Source of the DNA: an uncultured Maritalea sp.
GTDB lineage: Bacteria > Pseudomonadota > Alphaproteobacteria > Rhizobiales > Devosiaceae
Direction of reading: 5' to 3'
NCBI GenBank assembly: GCA_913055925.1
Contig: CAJXLH010000001.1
Location: forward strand, 1 to 35,105
DNA length: 35,105 nt
Positions 7,046 to 15,401 of this stretch are shown here, in pieces (the stretch's first letter is position 1; every line of letters begins with the position of its first letter). A model generated the notes under the pieces. It did no database searches. It saw nothing but the letters and a program-made list of their open reading frames with translations, and had not been told where the DNA came from. A program made the position numbers and the translations under genes.

Positions 7046-8592
7046 AGGCTTTGGCTAAGGGGGAGGCCCTTCTAAAACTAGAAGGCATTTCAAAATATTA
7101 CGGCTCGTTCAAAGCGAACGACCAAATTTCACTTGAAATCCAACCGGGTGAAATTCACGCGCTATTGGGGGAAAATGGCGCGGGCAAATCAACGCTAGTA
7201 AAAATGCTTTACGGCAGCCTTCAACCAGATGAGGGCGAGATTTTCTGGCAGGGCCAACACGTTCACATCGGCAATCCAGCCGCCGCGCGCGAATTGGGCG
7301 TGGGCATGGTTTTCCTACATTTCTCGCTGTTCGACGCACTTACTGTCGCGGAAAATGTGGCGCTTGCCATGCCGCCAGGCAAATCTGTTGGTCAAGTTGG
7401 TCGCGAGCTTAAAGAAATTTCCGCATCTTACGGGTTGCCGCTTGATCCAAATGCGCGCATTCACGACCTTTCTGTCGGTGAGCGCCAGCGCGTCGAGATT
7501 GTGCGTTGTTTGTTGCAGCACCCAAAGCTGATCATCATGGACGAGCCAACCTCCGTTCTTACGCCGCAAGAAGCGGAAGATTTGTTCGTCGTCTTGCGTC
7601 GTCTTTCCGCAGAGGGCAAGGCGATCCTTTATATCTCGCACAAACTCGCTGAAGTGCAGGCGCTCTGCCAAGAGGCGACGATTTTGCGTCACGGCAAAGT
7701 GGTTGGCGAATGTGTGCCTGCAGACGAGACACCTATTTCACTTGCGAAAATGATGGTGGGTGCAGACATTCACGAGGTGTCCTCACGCGAATTGCAGGTA
7801 GCAACCGGCGAGGTGCTGATGCAAATCCGCGACTTGAACCTGAAAGGTGATGGCGGGTTTGATACGGATTTGCACAATGTCAGCTTCTTGCTGCACAAGG
7901 GCGAGATTTCCGGCATAGCGGGTATTGCGGGCAACGGCCAAAGTGAATTGTTTGACGCGCTTTCTGGCGAACGTACAACAGACAAAGAATCTATCGTCAT
8001 CAAAGGCGAAAATGTTGGTCATTTGGGCATCCAAAAGCGCCGCAAGATGGGCGCCATGTTCATCTCAGAAGAACGTTTGGGCCATGCGGCGGTGCCAGAG
8101 TTTTCACTGAGCGAAAACGTTATTCTCACGCGTCATGGCCTTGAAGATAAGCTCAATAATGGTCCGTTTTTATCACGCGGCACAGCACGCAAAGTGAAGG
8201 ACGCCATTGTGCATATGTTCGATGTGCGCAAGGGCAGCGACGATCCAACGGCGCAATCTCTGTCCGGCGGCAATTTGCAGAAATTTGTGCTCGGTCGAGA
8301 AGTGATGGCGGATGCTGAAATCATCATCGTCAATCAGCCCACTTGGGGCGTTGATGCGGGGTCCGCAGCTAATATTCGCCAAACGCTTGTCGATCTGGCG
8401 GAAAAGGGCGCAGCGGTATTGGTGGTTTCGCAAGATTTGGACGAGCTTTTTGAAATTGCCGACAGCATCGCCACACTCAATGAGGGTTCGCTTTCAGCGT
8501 TTGTGCCGACAAAATCAACCGACCGGCAAAAGGTCGGGCTGCAGATGACACACGATGTTGCGGGCACAACATCGCATCAAACAGCGCACTAG
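7036..8592 (+). CDS. BMP-type nucleoside/purine ABC transporter, ATP-binding protein (two ABC cassettes)
   Basis: This tandem ATPase of about 518 residues belongs to the family that energises BmpA/NupA/YufO-type nucleoside and purine importers. Cassette 1 has Walker A GENGAGKST, signature LSVGERQRVEI and Walker B LIIMDEPTSVLTP. Cassette 2 has the usual degenerate P-loop (GIAGNGQSELFDAL), signature LSGGNLQKFVLGRE and Walker B IIIVNQPTWGVDAG. The start is uncertain: TTG 7030, ATG 7036 and TTG 7051 are possible, and none has a strong ribosome binding site. The initiation region lies in a hairpin. It is the first gene of a four-gene transporter operon placed among purine catabolic genes, so purine bases or nucleosides are the likely cargo. 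Confidence 0.92.
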   Translation: MRGKALAKGEALLKLEGISKYYGSFKANDQISLEIQPGEIHALLGENGAGKSTLVKMLYGSLQPDEGEIFWQGQHVHIGNPAAARELGVGMVFLHFSLFDALTVAENVALAMPPGKSVGQVGRELKEISASYGLPLDPNARIHDLSVGERQRVEIVRCLLQHPKLIIMDEPTSVLTPQEAEDLFVVLRRLSAEGKAILYISHKLAEVQALCQEATILRHGKVVGECVPADETPISLAKMMVGADIHEVSSRELQVATGEVLMQIRDLNLKGDGGFDTDLHNVSFLLHKGEISGIAGIAGNGQSELFDALSGERTTDKESIVIKGENVGHLGIQKRRKMGAMFISEERLGHAAVPEFSLSENVILTRHGLEDKLNNGPFLSRGTARKVKDAIVHMFDVRKGSDDPTAQSLSGGNLQKFVLGREVMADAEIIIVNQPTWGVDAGSAANIRQTLVDLAEKGAAVLVVSQDLDELFEIADSIATLNEGSLSAFVPTKSTDRQKVGLQMTHDVAGTTSHQTAH

Positions 8593-8612
8593 GTTCGGTA
8601 GAGGGGGAGAAT

Positions 8613-9704
8613 TTGAGGTTAGTTCTAGTAAAACGCAGTAGCCCATCGAAAGTGATGACCTATTTGTCACCACTTATCGGCCTTGGGCTTGCGGTGATCG
8701 CTGGGTCGATCATGTTTACATTTTTGGGCAAACCGCCCTTAGCCGCGCTTTATGCCTATTTCATTGAACCTATTAGCGAACTTTGGAGTGTGCATGAACT
8801 ATTGATCAAGGCTGCGCCATTGATCCTTATGGGCGCTGGGCTTTGTGTTTGCTACCTCTCAAACAATTGGAACATTGGCGCGGAAGGCCAAATGGTCATT
8901 GGCGGTATGGCAGGCTCCATTTTGCCGGTCATGTTCCCAGAAGTGGTGGGCCCATTCCTATTGCCCGCAATGATTATTATGGGAACCCTCGGCGGCATGG
9001 CCTATGCCGCTATCCCTGCGCTTTTGAAAACCAAGTTTAAGACCAATGAAATTCTGACAAGCTTGATGCTTGTTTATATTGCGCAGCTTTTCTTGGATTG
9101 GACCATTCGGGGCCCTTGGCGGAACCCAGAAGGCTTGAACTTCCCTGAAACCCGACGTTTTGATGCTGCTGCCCGTATTCCTGAAATGATGCCCATGGAT
9201 GGCCGCGCCAACTGGGGATTTGTGATCGCCATTGTTGTGGCGATTGCCATTTGGGTCTTGATGTCACGCACCATGAAGGGCTTTCAGGTCAAAGTTATTG
9301 GTGCCAGCCCGCGTGCTGCGCGATTTGCTGGTTTTGACGACAAGAAGATGGTGTTTTTTGCCTTCCTGATCGCGGGCGCGACCGCGGGTCTTGCTGGGAT
9401 CATTGAAGTTTCTGGTGCGACGGGTCAAATGCTCCCAACCATCTCTCCTGGCTATGGATTTACGGCCATCATTGTTGCTTTCCTTGGTCGCCTTAACCCG
9501 ATCGGCGCGATTGTTGCCGGCCTTGTTTTGGCGCTCACCTTTTTGGGTGGTGAAAACGCGCAAGTGGTGTTGGGCGTCCCAGACAAAGCGGCGCGCGTTT
9601 TCCAAGGCCTCATCCTATTCTTTGTTTTGGCTTGCGACACATTGATCCTTTATAAAGTTCGACTGGCCTTCGGGGCCGCAGCACCTGCCAAGGGAGGTGC
9701 ATAA
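8613..9704 (+). CDS. BMP-type nucleoside/purine ABC transporter, permease 1
   Basis: This polytopic membrane protein of 363 residues belongs to the BPD_transp_2 family. A TM segment after residue 20 (LSPLIGLGLAVIAGSIMF) is followed by the conserved NNWNIGAEGQMVIGG region, the TNEILTSLMLVYIAQLF segment and the cytoplasmic coupling loop VKVIGASPRAARFAGFD. It probably pairs with the next permease to form the channel. The start is TTG at 8613, supported by the purine-rich GAGGGGGAGA just upstream and the lack of a nearby ATG. Its stop codon overlaps the next ATG by one base. Confidence 0.92.
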   Translation: MRLVLVKRSSPSKVMTYLSPLIGLGLAVIAGSIMFTFLGKPPLAALYAYFIEPISELWSVHELLIKAAPLILMGAGLCVCYLSNNWNIGAEGQMVIGGMAGSILPVMFPEVVGPFLLPAMIIMGTLGGMAYAAIPALLKTKFKTNEILTSLMLVYIAQLFLDWTIRGPWRNPEGLNFPETRRFDAAARIPEMMPMDGRANWGFVIAIVVAIAIWVLMSRTMKGFQVKVIGASPRAARFAGFDDKKMVFFAFLIAGATAGLAGIIEVSGATGQMLPTISPGYGFTAIIVAFLGRLNPIGAIVAGLVLALTFLGGENAQVVLGVPDKAARVFQGLILFFVLACDTLILYKVRLAFGAAAPAKGGA

Positions 9705-10624
9705 TGGGTATCACCGAAGCAATTTTGTTGACCATCGCAACTGCCGCAACACCGCTGCTTATCGCAGCCATTGGCGAATTAGTCGTTGAACGTTCTGGCG
9801 TTCTTAACCTTGGTGTTGAAGGCATGATGGTCTTGGGCGCGGTTGGTGGTTTTGCCGCCATGAGCCTAACGGGCAATCCATGGATTGGCGTTGTCGCCGC
9901 TATTGCAATGGGTGCGCTTGCGGCTCTTGCGTTCGGCTTTCTCACCCTTTCACTCGCGGCTAACCAGGTGGCGACCGGGCTTTCCTTGACTATTCTGGGT
10001 TTAGGCCTGTCGGGGTTGTTGGGCGTTGAATTTGTGGGTAAGGCAGGCACAAAGCTTGAGAATATTTCTATTCCCGTTTTGAGCGACATTCCGCTGGTTG
10101 GGCCTTTGTTGTTTGGACAGGACCCTATTTTTTACATGTCGATTGCTTTGGTGATTGGCGTGAGCTGGTTTTTGTTCCGCACGCGCCCGGGGCTCACGCT
10201 CCGCTCAATTGGTGACAACCATGTCTCAGCCCACGCCTTGGGCATTCCGGTTCTACGCTATCGCTATTTGGCCGTGATGTTTGGCGGCGCTTGTGCGGGA
10301 CTGGCCGGTGGTCATTTGTCGCTTGTCTACACGCCAGTGTGGATTGAAAATATGAGCGCGGGCCGGGGCTGGATTGCTTTGGCGCTGGTGGTTTTTGCCT
10401 CATGGAGACCAGCGCGCGTTTTGGCAGGCGCCTATTTGTTTGGTGCTGTTTCAATCGGCCAATTGCACGCACAGGCACTTGGCATTGCCATACCTTCGCA
10501 GTTCCTCACCGCTTTGCCATATGTGGCGACGATTGTGGTTTTGGTGCTGATTTCACAAAATGTGCGGGCAACGCTGATCAATACGCCAGCCATGTTGGGT
10601 CGCGCATTTGTGCCAGACAGGTAG
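9704..10624 (+). CDS. BMP-type nucleoside/purine ABC transporter, permease 2
   Basis: This 306-residue polytopic membrane protein is the second channel subunit. Visible family marks are the N-terminal ATPLLIAAIGELVVERSGVL, the NLGVEGMMVLGAVGGF stretch and the coupling-loop region GLTLRSIGDNHVSAHALGI. These match the NupC/YufQ side of guanosine and nucleoside importers. It is one base from co-termination with permease 1 and is followed after 45 bases by the binding-protein gene. Confidence 0.92.
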   Translation: MGITEAILLTIATAATPLLIAAIGELVVERSGVLNLGVEGMMVLGAVGGFAAMSLTGNPWIGVVAAIAMGALAALAFGFLTLSLAANQVATGLSLTILGLGLSGLLGVEFVGKAGTKLENISIPVLSDIPLVGPLLFGQDPIFYMSIALVIGVSWFLFRTRPGLTLRSIGDNHVSAHALGIPVLRYRYLAVMFGGACAGLAGGHLSLVYTPVWIENMSAGRGWIALALVVFASWRPARVLAGAYLFGAVSIGQLHAQALGIAIPSQFLTALPYVATIVVLVLISQNVRATLINTPAMLGRAFVPDR

Positions 10625-10669
10625 AATCAATTATTTGAATAGATAAGAAAGTCTAACAGGAGAGAAGTC

Positions 10670-11743
10670 ATGAAAAAACTCGTTATGGGTCTTGCCGGCG
10701 CCGCGACACTCGCGCTCGCTATGGCAGGCTCGGCGCAAGCCGCAGATAAAACCAAAGTGTGCTTTATGCATGTTGGCCCGATCACCGATGGTGGCTGGAC
10801 ACAAGCGCACCACCAAGGCATGGAAGAAATGGCCGCGCACTTTGGTGACAAGGTTGAAACTGCTTATGTTGAAAACGTGCCGGAAGGCCCACAAGCTACA
10901 GCTGTGATTGAGCGTTTGGCGCGTCAGAAATGTGCGCTTATCTTCACTACTAGCTTTGGCTTTATGGACCCAACTTTGGAAGTTGCAGCCAAGTTCCCAG
11001 ACGTGAAGTTTGAGCACGCAACTGGTTATAAAACGGCTGCCAACGTGACGAGCTACAACTCGCGTTTCTACGAAGGTCGTTACATTCTTGGTCAAATCGC
11101 GGCGAAAGTTTCTAAAACTGGCGTGGCGGGCTACATCGCGTCATTCCCAATTCCTGAAGTTGTGCAAGGCATCAACTCATTCGTATTGGGCGCCCAAACT
11201 GTAAACCCAGATTTCAAACTGAAAGTTGTTTGGGTAAACACATGGCACGATGCGGGTAAAGAAGCAGATGCTGCTAAAGTGTTGATCGACCAAGGCGTTG
11301 ATATTCTGACACAACATACTGACTCAACAGCGCCAATTCAGGTTGCTTCTGAGCGCGGTGTTTATGCATTTGGTCAAGCGCTCGATATGATCGAAGCTGG
11401 TCCAGAAACACAACTTACAGCGATCATTGATAGCTGGGGCGCATACTACACAAAACGTGTTCAAGCTGTAATGGACGGCACATGGGAATCTCAATCAACT
11501 TGGGACGGTTTGGTTGACGGCATTTTGACAATGGCGCCATACACAAACATGCCTGATGATGTGAAGGCTATGGCTGAAGCAACAGAAGCGGCAATCATTG
11601 CTGGCGAATTGCACCCGTTCACTGGCCCGATTAACAAGCAAGACGGCACACCTTGGTTGGCTGACGGCGAAGTGGCTGAAGATGGCCCATTGCTTGGCAT
11701 GAACTTCTACGTTGAAGGCGTGGACGATCAATTGCCACAATAA
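10670..11743 (+). CDS. BMP-family periplasmic purine/nucleoside-binding protein
   Basis: This 357-residue protein has a Sec signal peptide (MKKLVMGLAGAATLALAMAG, cleavage near AQA-A). There is no lipobox Cys at the cleavage site, so it should be free in the periplasm. The mature part shows Bmp/PnrA-type features (HVGPITDGGWTQAHHQGMEEM, YIASFPIPEVVQGINSFVLGAQ, VNTWHDAGKEADAAKVLIDQG, DILTQHTDSTAPIQVA). These proteins bind nucleosides or purine bases and feed the ABC permeases. AGGAGAG precedes the ATG, and a strong terminator follows the stop. Codon choice (many ACA, CCA, TCA) differs from the neighbours and resembles that of the other binding-protein gene at 27577, suggesting high expression. 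Confidence 0.93.
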   Translation: MKKLVMGLAGAATLALAMAGSAQAADKTKVCFMHVGPITDGGWTQAHHQGMEEMAAHFGDKVETAYVENVPEGPQATAVIERLARQKCALIFTTSFGFMDPTLEVAAKFPDVKFEHATGYKTAANVTSYNSRFYEGRYILGQIAAKVSKTGVAGYIASFPIPEVVQGINSFVLGAQTVNPDFKLKVVWVNTWHDAGKEADAAKVLIDQGVDILTQHTDSTAPIQVASERGVYAFGQALDMIEAGPETQLTAIIDSWGAYYTKRVQAVMDGTWESQSTWDGLVDGILTMAPYTNMPDDVKAMAEATEAAIIAGELHPFTGPINKQDGTPWLADGEVAEDGPLLGMNFYVEGVDDQLPQ

Positions 11744-11765
11744 GGCAAACACCATCTCAAGAATT

Positions 11766-11794
11766 AAAGGGCGGCCTGCGGGTCGCCCTTTTTT
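11766..11794 (+). terminator. Intrinsic terminator after the purine transporter operon
   Basis: AAAGGGCG, a 10-base loop region, then CGCCCTTTTTT form an 8-pair stem with a T tract, 23 bases after the binding-protein stop codon. This separates the transporter operon from adenine deaminase. Confidence 0.88.
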
Positions 11795-11813
11795 GTCGAT
11801 TTCATTGACACTA

Positions 11814-11833
11814 TTTTTGATCATTTGGTAAAA
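11814..11833 (+). promoter_or_regulatory. Purine-locus motif, copy 2
   Basis: TTTTTGA-TCA-TTTGGTAAAA matches copy 1 at every position outside the 3-base spacer, and ends 38 bases before the adenine deaminase ATG. It follows the terminator directly, so it falls in the region that must hold the ade promoter. Its binding factor is unknown. Confidence 0.6.
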
Positions 11834-11871
11834 AGCTGGAACGAATTTTCTTTTCCGATTAGACTTCGCAA

Positions 11872-13587
11872 ATGACGAATATTGATAAAGCCACACTGGT
11901 CCGCATGATTAAGGCGGGTGCCAATAAAGAACCCGCAGACATTGCTGTGAAAAACGTCCAACTTCTGGATGTGATGACCGGTGAAATCGCCACATCGGAT
12001 GTTGCGATTGTGGCAGATCGTATTGTGGGCACGCACTCTAGCTATGAAGGCAAAACCGAGATTGACGGTGCCGGGCGTTTTTGCGTACCGGGTTTTATCG
12101 ATACCCATTTGCACATTGAAAGTTCACTGGTCACCCCGCTTGAGTTTGATCGTTGCGTTTTACCTTATGGCGTCACCACCGCGATTTGCGATCCGCACGA
12201 AATCGCTAACGTGCTGGGCACCAAAGGCATCGAATATTTTCTCGCCTCGTCCGAACGCGCGGTGATGGACATCAAGATCAATCTCTCTTCTTGCGTACCG
12301 GCAACCGAGTTTGAAACTGCTGGCGCGAAGCTTTTGATCGAGGACCTACTCCCTTATCGCGACCATCCAGGCGTTATAGGCCTTGCCGAGTTCATGAATT
12401 TCCCAGGCGTATTAGCAACCTTGCCTGAGGTGATGGATAAACTTCACGCCTTCCAAGATGGTCATATTGACGGCCACGCACCGCTTCTGTCCGGCGATGA
12501 CCTAAACGGCTATCTCGCCGCTTCCATTCGCACAGATCATGAGGCGACAAGCGCAGCAGAAGCCCGCGAGAAGCTCAAAAAGGGCATGGCAATTTTGATC
12601 CGCGAAGGTTCGGTTTCAAAAGACCTGAACGCACTTGCGGAGGTGCTGGATGAAAACACCTCCAGTTTCATGGCGCTTTGCACCGACGACCGCAATCCGC
12701 TTGATATCAACGAAGAGGGGCACCTCGACAGTCTCATTCGTCGTTTGATCGCAAAGGGCTGCCCGACCCACCACGTCTACCGCGCGGCGAGCACGTCCGC
12801 GGCTCGGATATTTGGTTTAAAAGATCGCGGCATGGTCGCCCCTGGGTGGAAGGCAGACTTTGCGCTGCTCGACAGTCTTGAGGAATGTCGCGTTTCTGAC
12901 GTAGTTATGTCCGGACAATTGGTCACGGACGGGCTGTTTGAGAAACGTGAAAGCGTTGCGCCGGTTGGTCTAACTTCGGTGAAGGCAAAGCCGCAAACAC
13001 AAGAGAGCTTCAAAGTCCCAGTGAAACCGGGCCGCAACCTCACCCCAATGATGGGGGTGAAACCGGGGCTCATTCTCACCTTCCGCGAAGAAGGCACATT
13101 GCCCGTCGAAAATGGCTTTTTGCAACCTGATATCGCGCAGGACGCCGTCCAGGTATCCGTCGTCGAACGCCACGGCATCAACGGCAATATTGGGCATGGT
13201 TTTGTGAAAGGCTTTGGCCTTCAACGCGGCGCGATTGGTTCCTCAGTTGGGCATGACAGTCACAACATCACCGTAATTGGTGCCTCCCACGAAGACATGG
13301 CCGTCGCCACCAACCGCATCATCGAGATGCAAGGCGGGTTTGTCGTCGCCGACCAAGGTAAAGTCATCGCCGAGTTGGCGCTGCCAATCGCTGGACTAAT
13401 GAGCGAGTTACCGTTCGAAGAGGTGGCAACAAAACTTGAAGTCCTTCGCGACGCCGCACACGAACTTGGCTGCGTCTTGCCCGAACCATTCTTGCAAGTC
13501 GCGTTCCTTGCTCTCCCCGTCATCCCGCATTTGAAAATGACAGACCGTGGGCTGTTCGATGTAGATGTGTTTGATTTTGTGGATTAG
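11872..13587 (+). CDS. ade: Adenine deaminase
   Basis: This 571-residue amidohydrolase should convert adenine to hypoxanthine and ammonia. Family marks include the metal-binding GFIDTHLHIESSLVTP, then VTTAICDPHEIANVLG, GLAEFMNFPGVL, the DGHAPLLSGDDLNGYL region, and the C-terminal adenine deaminase domain with INGNIGHGFVKGFGL and the GAIGSSVGHDSHNI stretch. Length and domain order match Ade/AdeC of Bacillus and Rhizobium. No strong Shine-Dalgarno is seen before the ATG. It is a single gene between the transporter terminator and the convergent minus-strand purine operon. Together with xanthine dehydrogenase it would feed adenine into urate. Confidence 0.95.
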   Translation: MTNIDKATLVRMIKAGANKEPADIAVKNVQLLDVMTGEIATSDVAIVADRIVGTHSSYEGKTEIDGAGRFCVPGFIDTHLHIESSLVTPLEFDRCVLPYGVTTAICDPHEIANVLGTKGIEYFLASSERAVMDIKINLSSCVPATEFETAGAKLLIEDLLPYRDHPGVIGLAEFMNFPGVLATLPEVMDKLHAFQDGHIDGHAPLLSGDDLNGYLAASIRTDHEATSAAEAREKLKKGMAILIREGSVSKDLNALAEVLDENTSSFMALCTDDRNPLDINEEGHLDSLIRRLIAKGCPTHHVYRAASTSAARIFGLKDRGMVAPGWKADFALLDSLEECRVSDVVMSGQLVTDGLFEKRESVAPVGLTSVKAKPQTQESFKVPVKPGRNLTPMMGVKPGLILTFREEGTLPVENGFLQPDIAQDAVQVSVVERHGINGNIGHGFVKGFGLQRGAIGSSVGHDSHNITVIGASHEDMAVATNRIIEMQGGFVVADQGKVIAELALPIAGLMSELPFEEVATKLEVLRDAAHELGCVLPEPFLQVAFLALPVIPHLKMTDRGLFDVDVFDFVD

Positions 13588-13637
13588 GCTTCTTTGCGCC
13601 GGCATTTTACGTTTCGGCCGTCATTCGCTTCGCTCAT

Positions 13638-13686
13638 TACCCCCGAACCCCCGCCAATTGTGACCAGACGCTAGCTCATTGGCGGG
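13638..13686. repeat. Dispersed repeat copy and hairpin at the 3' end of the Nudix gene
   Basis: A 23-bp stretch at 13638-13660 matches 31725-31747 in the repeat-rich spacer with two mismatches (TACCCC..G.ACCCCC then GCCAATTG). Here its end also forms the left arm (CCCGCCAAT, 13650-13658) of a 9-bp inverted repeat with ATTGGCGGG (13678-13686). The right arm runs across the Nudix stop codon. It may act as a transcription end point between convergent genes; there is no T tract. Confidence 0.5.
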
Positions 13687-14089
13687 TAAAACGGCAAAGG
13701 GGAACAAGAAATTCAAATGCCTCGTGGAACATAGGATGCCACTCTTGGTCCGGCGCGCGATCAATCGGATGCCAAAAGAATGAAAATTCATGACCGAAAT
13801 CGTCTTCGGTTTTATGCGTCCATTGTTCTGGCAAACCTGCTGTTTCACAGATGAAGAACATCCAGCGGTCGCCGGTTACTGTTGAAATATGTTCGCCAAT
13901 CAACCGAGGCGGATCACGAACGATGATGCCGCTTTCCTCGCGCAGTTCGCGGGCGGCTGCAGCAACTGGATCTTCATCAAGTTCAATTGTGCCTTTGACA
14001 AACTGCTTGCCCGCTTGCGGATGCTGAAAAGCCAACACTTCAATTGCGCCGTCTTTTTCGCGCAAAACGATTGGCCAGGCCTTTTCCAT
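13676..14089 (-). CDS. Nudix hydrolase
   Basis: This 137-residue protein has a full Nudix box, from GTIELDEDPVAAAA to RELREESGI, matching GX5EX7REUXEEXGU at about residues 33-55. Such enzymes cleave nucleoside-diphosphate-X compounds with Mg2+ or Mn2+. The substrate cannot be told from sequence. It is the last gene of the minus-strand purine operon, and its ATG overlaps the guaD stop codon by one base (TAATG). That tight coupling suggests a role linked to purine nucleotide turnover, perhaps cleaning oxidised or deaminated nucleotides, but this is only inferred. Confidence 0.9.
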   Translation of the reverse strand: MEKAWPIVLREKDGAIEVLAFQHPQAGKQFVKGTIELDEDPVAAAARELREESGIIVRDPPRLIGEHISTVTGDRWMFFICETAGLPEQWTHKTEDDFGHEFSFFWHPIDRAPDQEWHPMFHEAFEFLVPLCRFTRQ

Positions 14090-15396
14090 TATAGCGCCGC
14101 TTTCAGCGCCTCGCCCGCCACATAGGTCTCGACAATCGCGCGATCATCGCCTGCTGTTTGTAGCAAAAACAGTTCTTCTTCAAGCGTGGTGACGGTTTCC
14201 ATGCGCACCTGCATTGCCTTGGTGGCGTTTGCGTTGAGCACCACCACATCCGCGTCGGTGCCGACATCCAGCGTGCCGATTTTTGCCTCTAGCGACAGCG
14301 CTCGGGCATTGCCGAGAGTTATTTGATAAAAACTTGTAAGCGGGTTCATGCGCTGCCCTTGCAGATTGAGGATTTTATACCCCTCATCAAGCGTTCTGAG
14401 CATTGAATAGTTGGTGCCGCCGCCCACATCTGTTGCGATGGCGATCCGACCCTTGCCATCTGGCCCCGCGACCCGCGCCCGATCGAAAAGCCCCGAACCG
14501 ATAAAGAGGTTAGATGTGGGGCAAAACACAGCCACTGACCCCGTTTCGATCATCGCGTCCCGCTCGCGATCTTCAAGGTGAATGCAGTGCCCAAAGAGTG
14601 ACTTCTCGCCGGTCAAACCATAATGCTGATAAATATCGAAATAGTCTTTCCGCTCGGGATAAAGCGACTTTGTAAATTCGATTTCCGCGTGGTTTTCGCT
14701 CAAATGGGTTTGCACATGCAGATGAGAGAACTCGCGCGCTAAGGCGCCAGCCATTTCCAATTGCTCGGGTGTCGAGGTGATCGCAAAGCGCGGGGTGATC
14801 GCATAGTGGTTGCGTCCTTTTCCGTGCCATTTTTCGATAAGTGCTTTGCTGTCATCATAGCTTGATTGCGGCGTGTCGGTGAGTGCTTGTGGCGCTTCGC
14901 GATCCATCATCACCTTGCCGCCCAACATCAGCATGTTGCGCTTCAAGGCTTCCTCAAAATAGGCATCAACCGATTGCGGATGCACAGAGCAATAAGCAAC
15001 CGCCGTTGTTGTGCCGTGGCGCAACATTTCATCGTAGAAATAGCCCGCAATTTTTTGCGCGTGCGCCGCGTCGCCAAATCGCTGTTCTTCGATAAATGTG
15101 TAGGTGTTCAACCACTCCAATAACGACCCTGCATAGGAGCCTAGCACCTGCATTTGCGGGAAGTGGATATGCATATCGATAAAGCCCGCCATAATGATAT
15201 GCGGGCGATGGTCGATCACCTCCACATCGTCATAGGCTTTGGCCTTTATCTCATCAAAAACACCACGCGCGATAATTTTGCCGCCTTCGACAAGCAGCGC
15301 ACCATCTTCGATAAAACTATAGCATTGATGGTCATCGCGCGCCTTTGGCGCATCGTTGAAACTCAAGATGCGGCCACGCAAAATCTTCGCTGACAT
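14089..15396 (-). CDS. guaD: Guanine deaminase
   Basis: This 435-residue amidohydrolase should convert guanine to xanthine, the substrate of the adjacent xanthine dehydrogenase. Metal-site and family motifs are GFIDMHIHFPQMQVLGSYAG, the HVQTHLSENHAEIEF region, LFGHCIHLEDRE and ATDVGGGTNYSMLRTLDEGY. The C-terminus has the usual amidohydrolase IGTLDVGTDADVVVLN. It lies between puuD (5-base gap) and the Nudix gene (1-base overlap), so it is part of one long transcript. The placement makes the operon able to take guanine all the way to urate products. Confidence 0.95.
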   Translation of the reverse strand: MSAKILRGRILSFNDAPKARDDHQCYSFIEDGALLVEGGKIIARGVFDEIKAKAYDDVEVIDHRPHIIMAGFIDMHIHFPQMQVLGSYAGSLLEWLNTYTFIEEQRFGDAAHAQKIAGYFYDEMLRHGTTTAVAYCSVHPQSVDAYFEEALKRNMLMLGGKVMMDREAPQALTDTPQSSYDDSKALIEKWHGKGRNHYAITPRFAITSTPEQLEMAGALAREFSHLHVQTHLSENHAEIEFTKSLYPERKDYFDIYQHYGLTGEKSLFGHCIHLEDRERDAMIETGSVAVFCPTSNLFIGSGLFDRARVAGPDGKGRIAIATDVGGGTNYSMLRTLDEGYKILNLQGQRMNPLTSFYQITLGNARALSLEAKIGTLDVGTDADVVVLNANATKAMQVRMETVTTLEEELFLLQTAGDDRAIVETYVAGEALKAAL

Positions 15397-15401
15397 GACG
15401 C

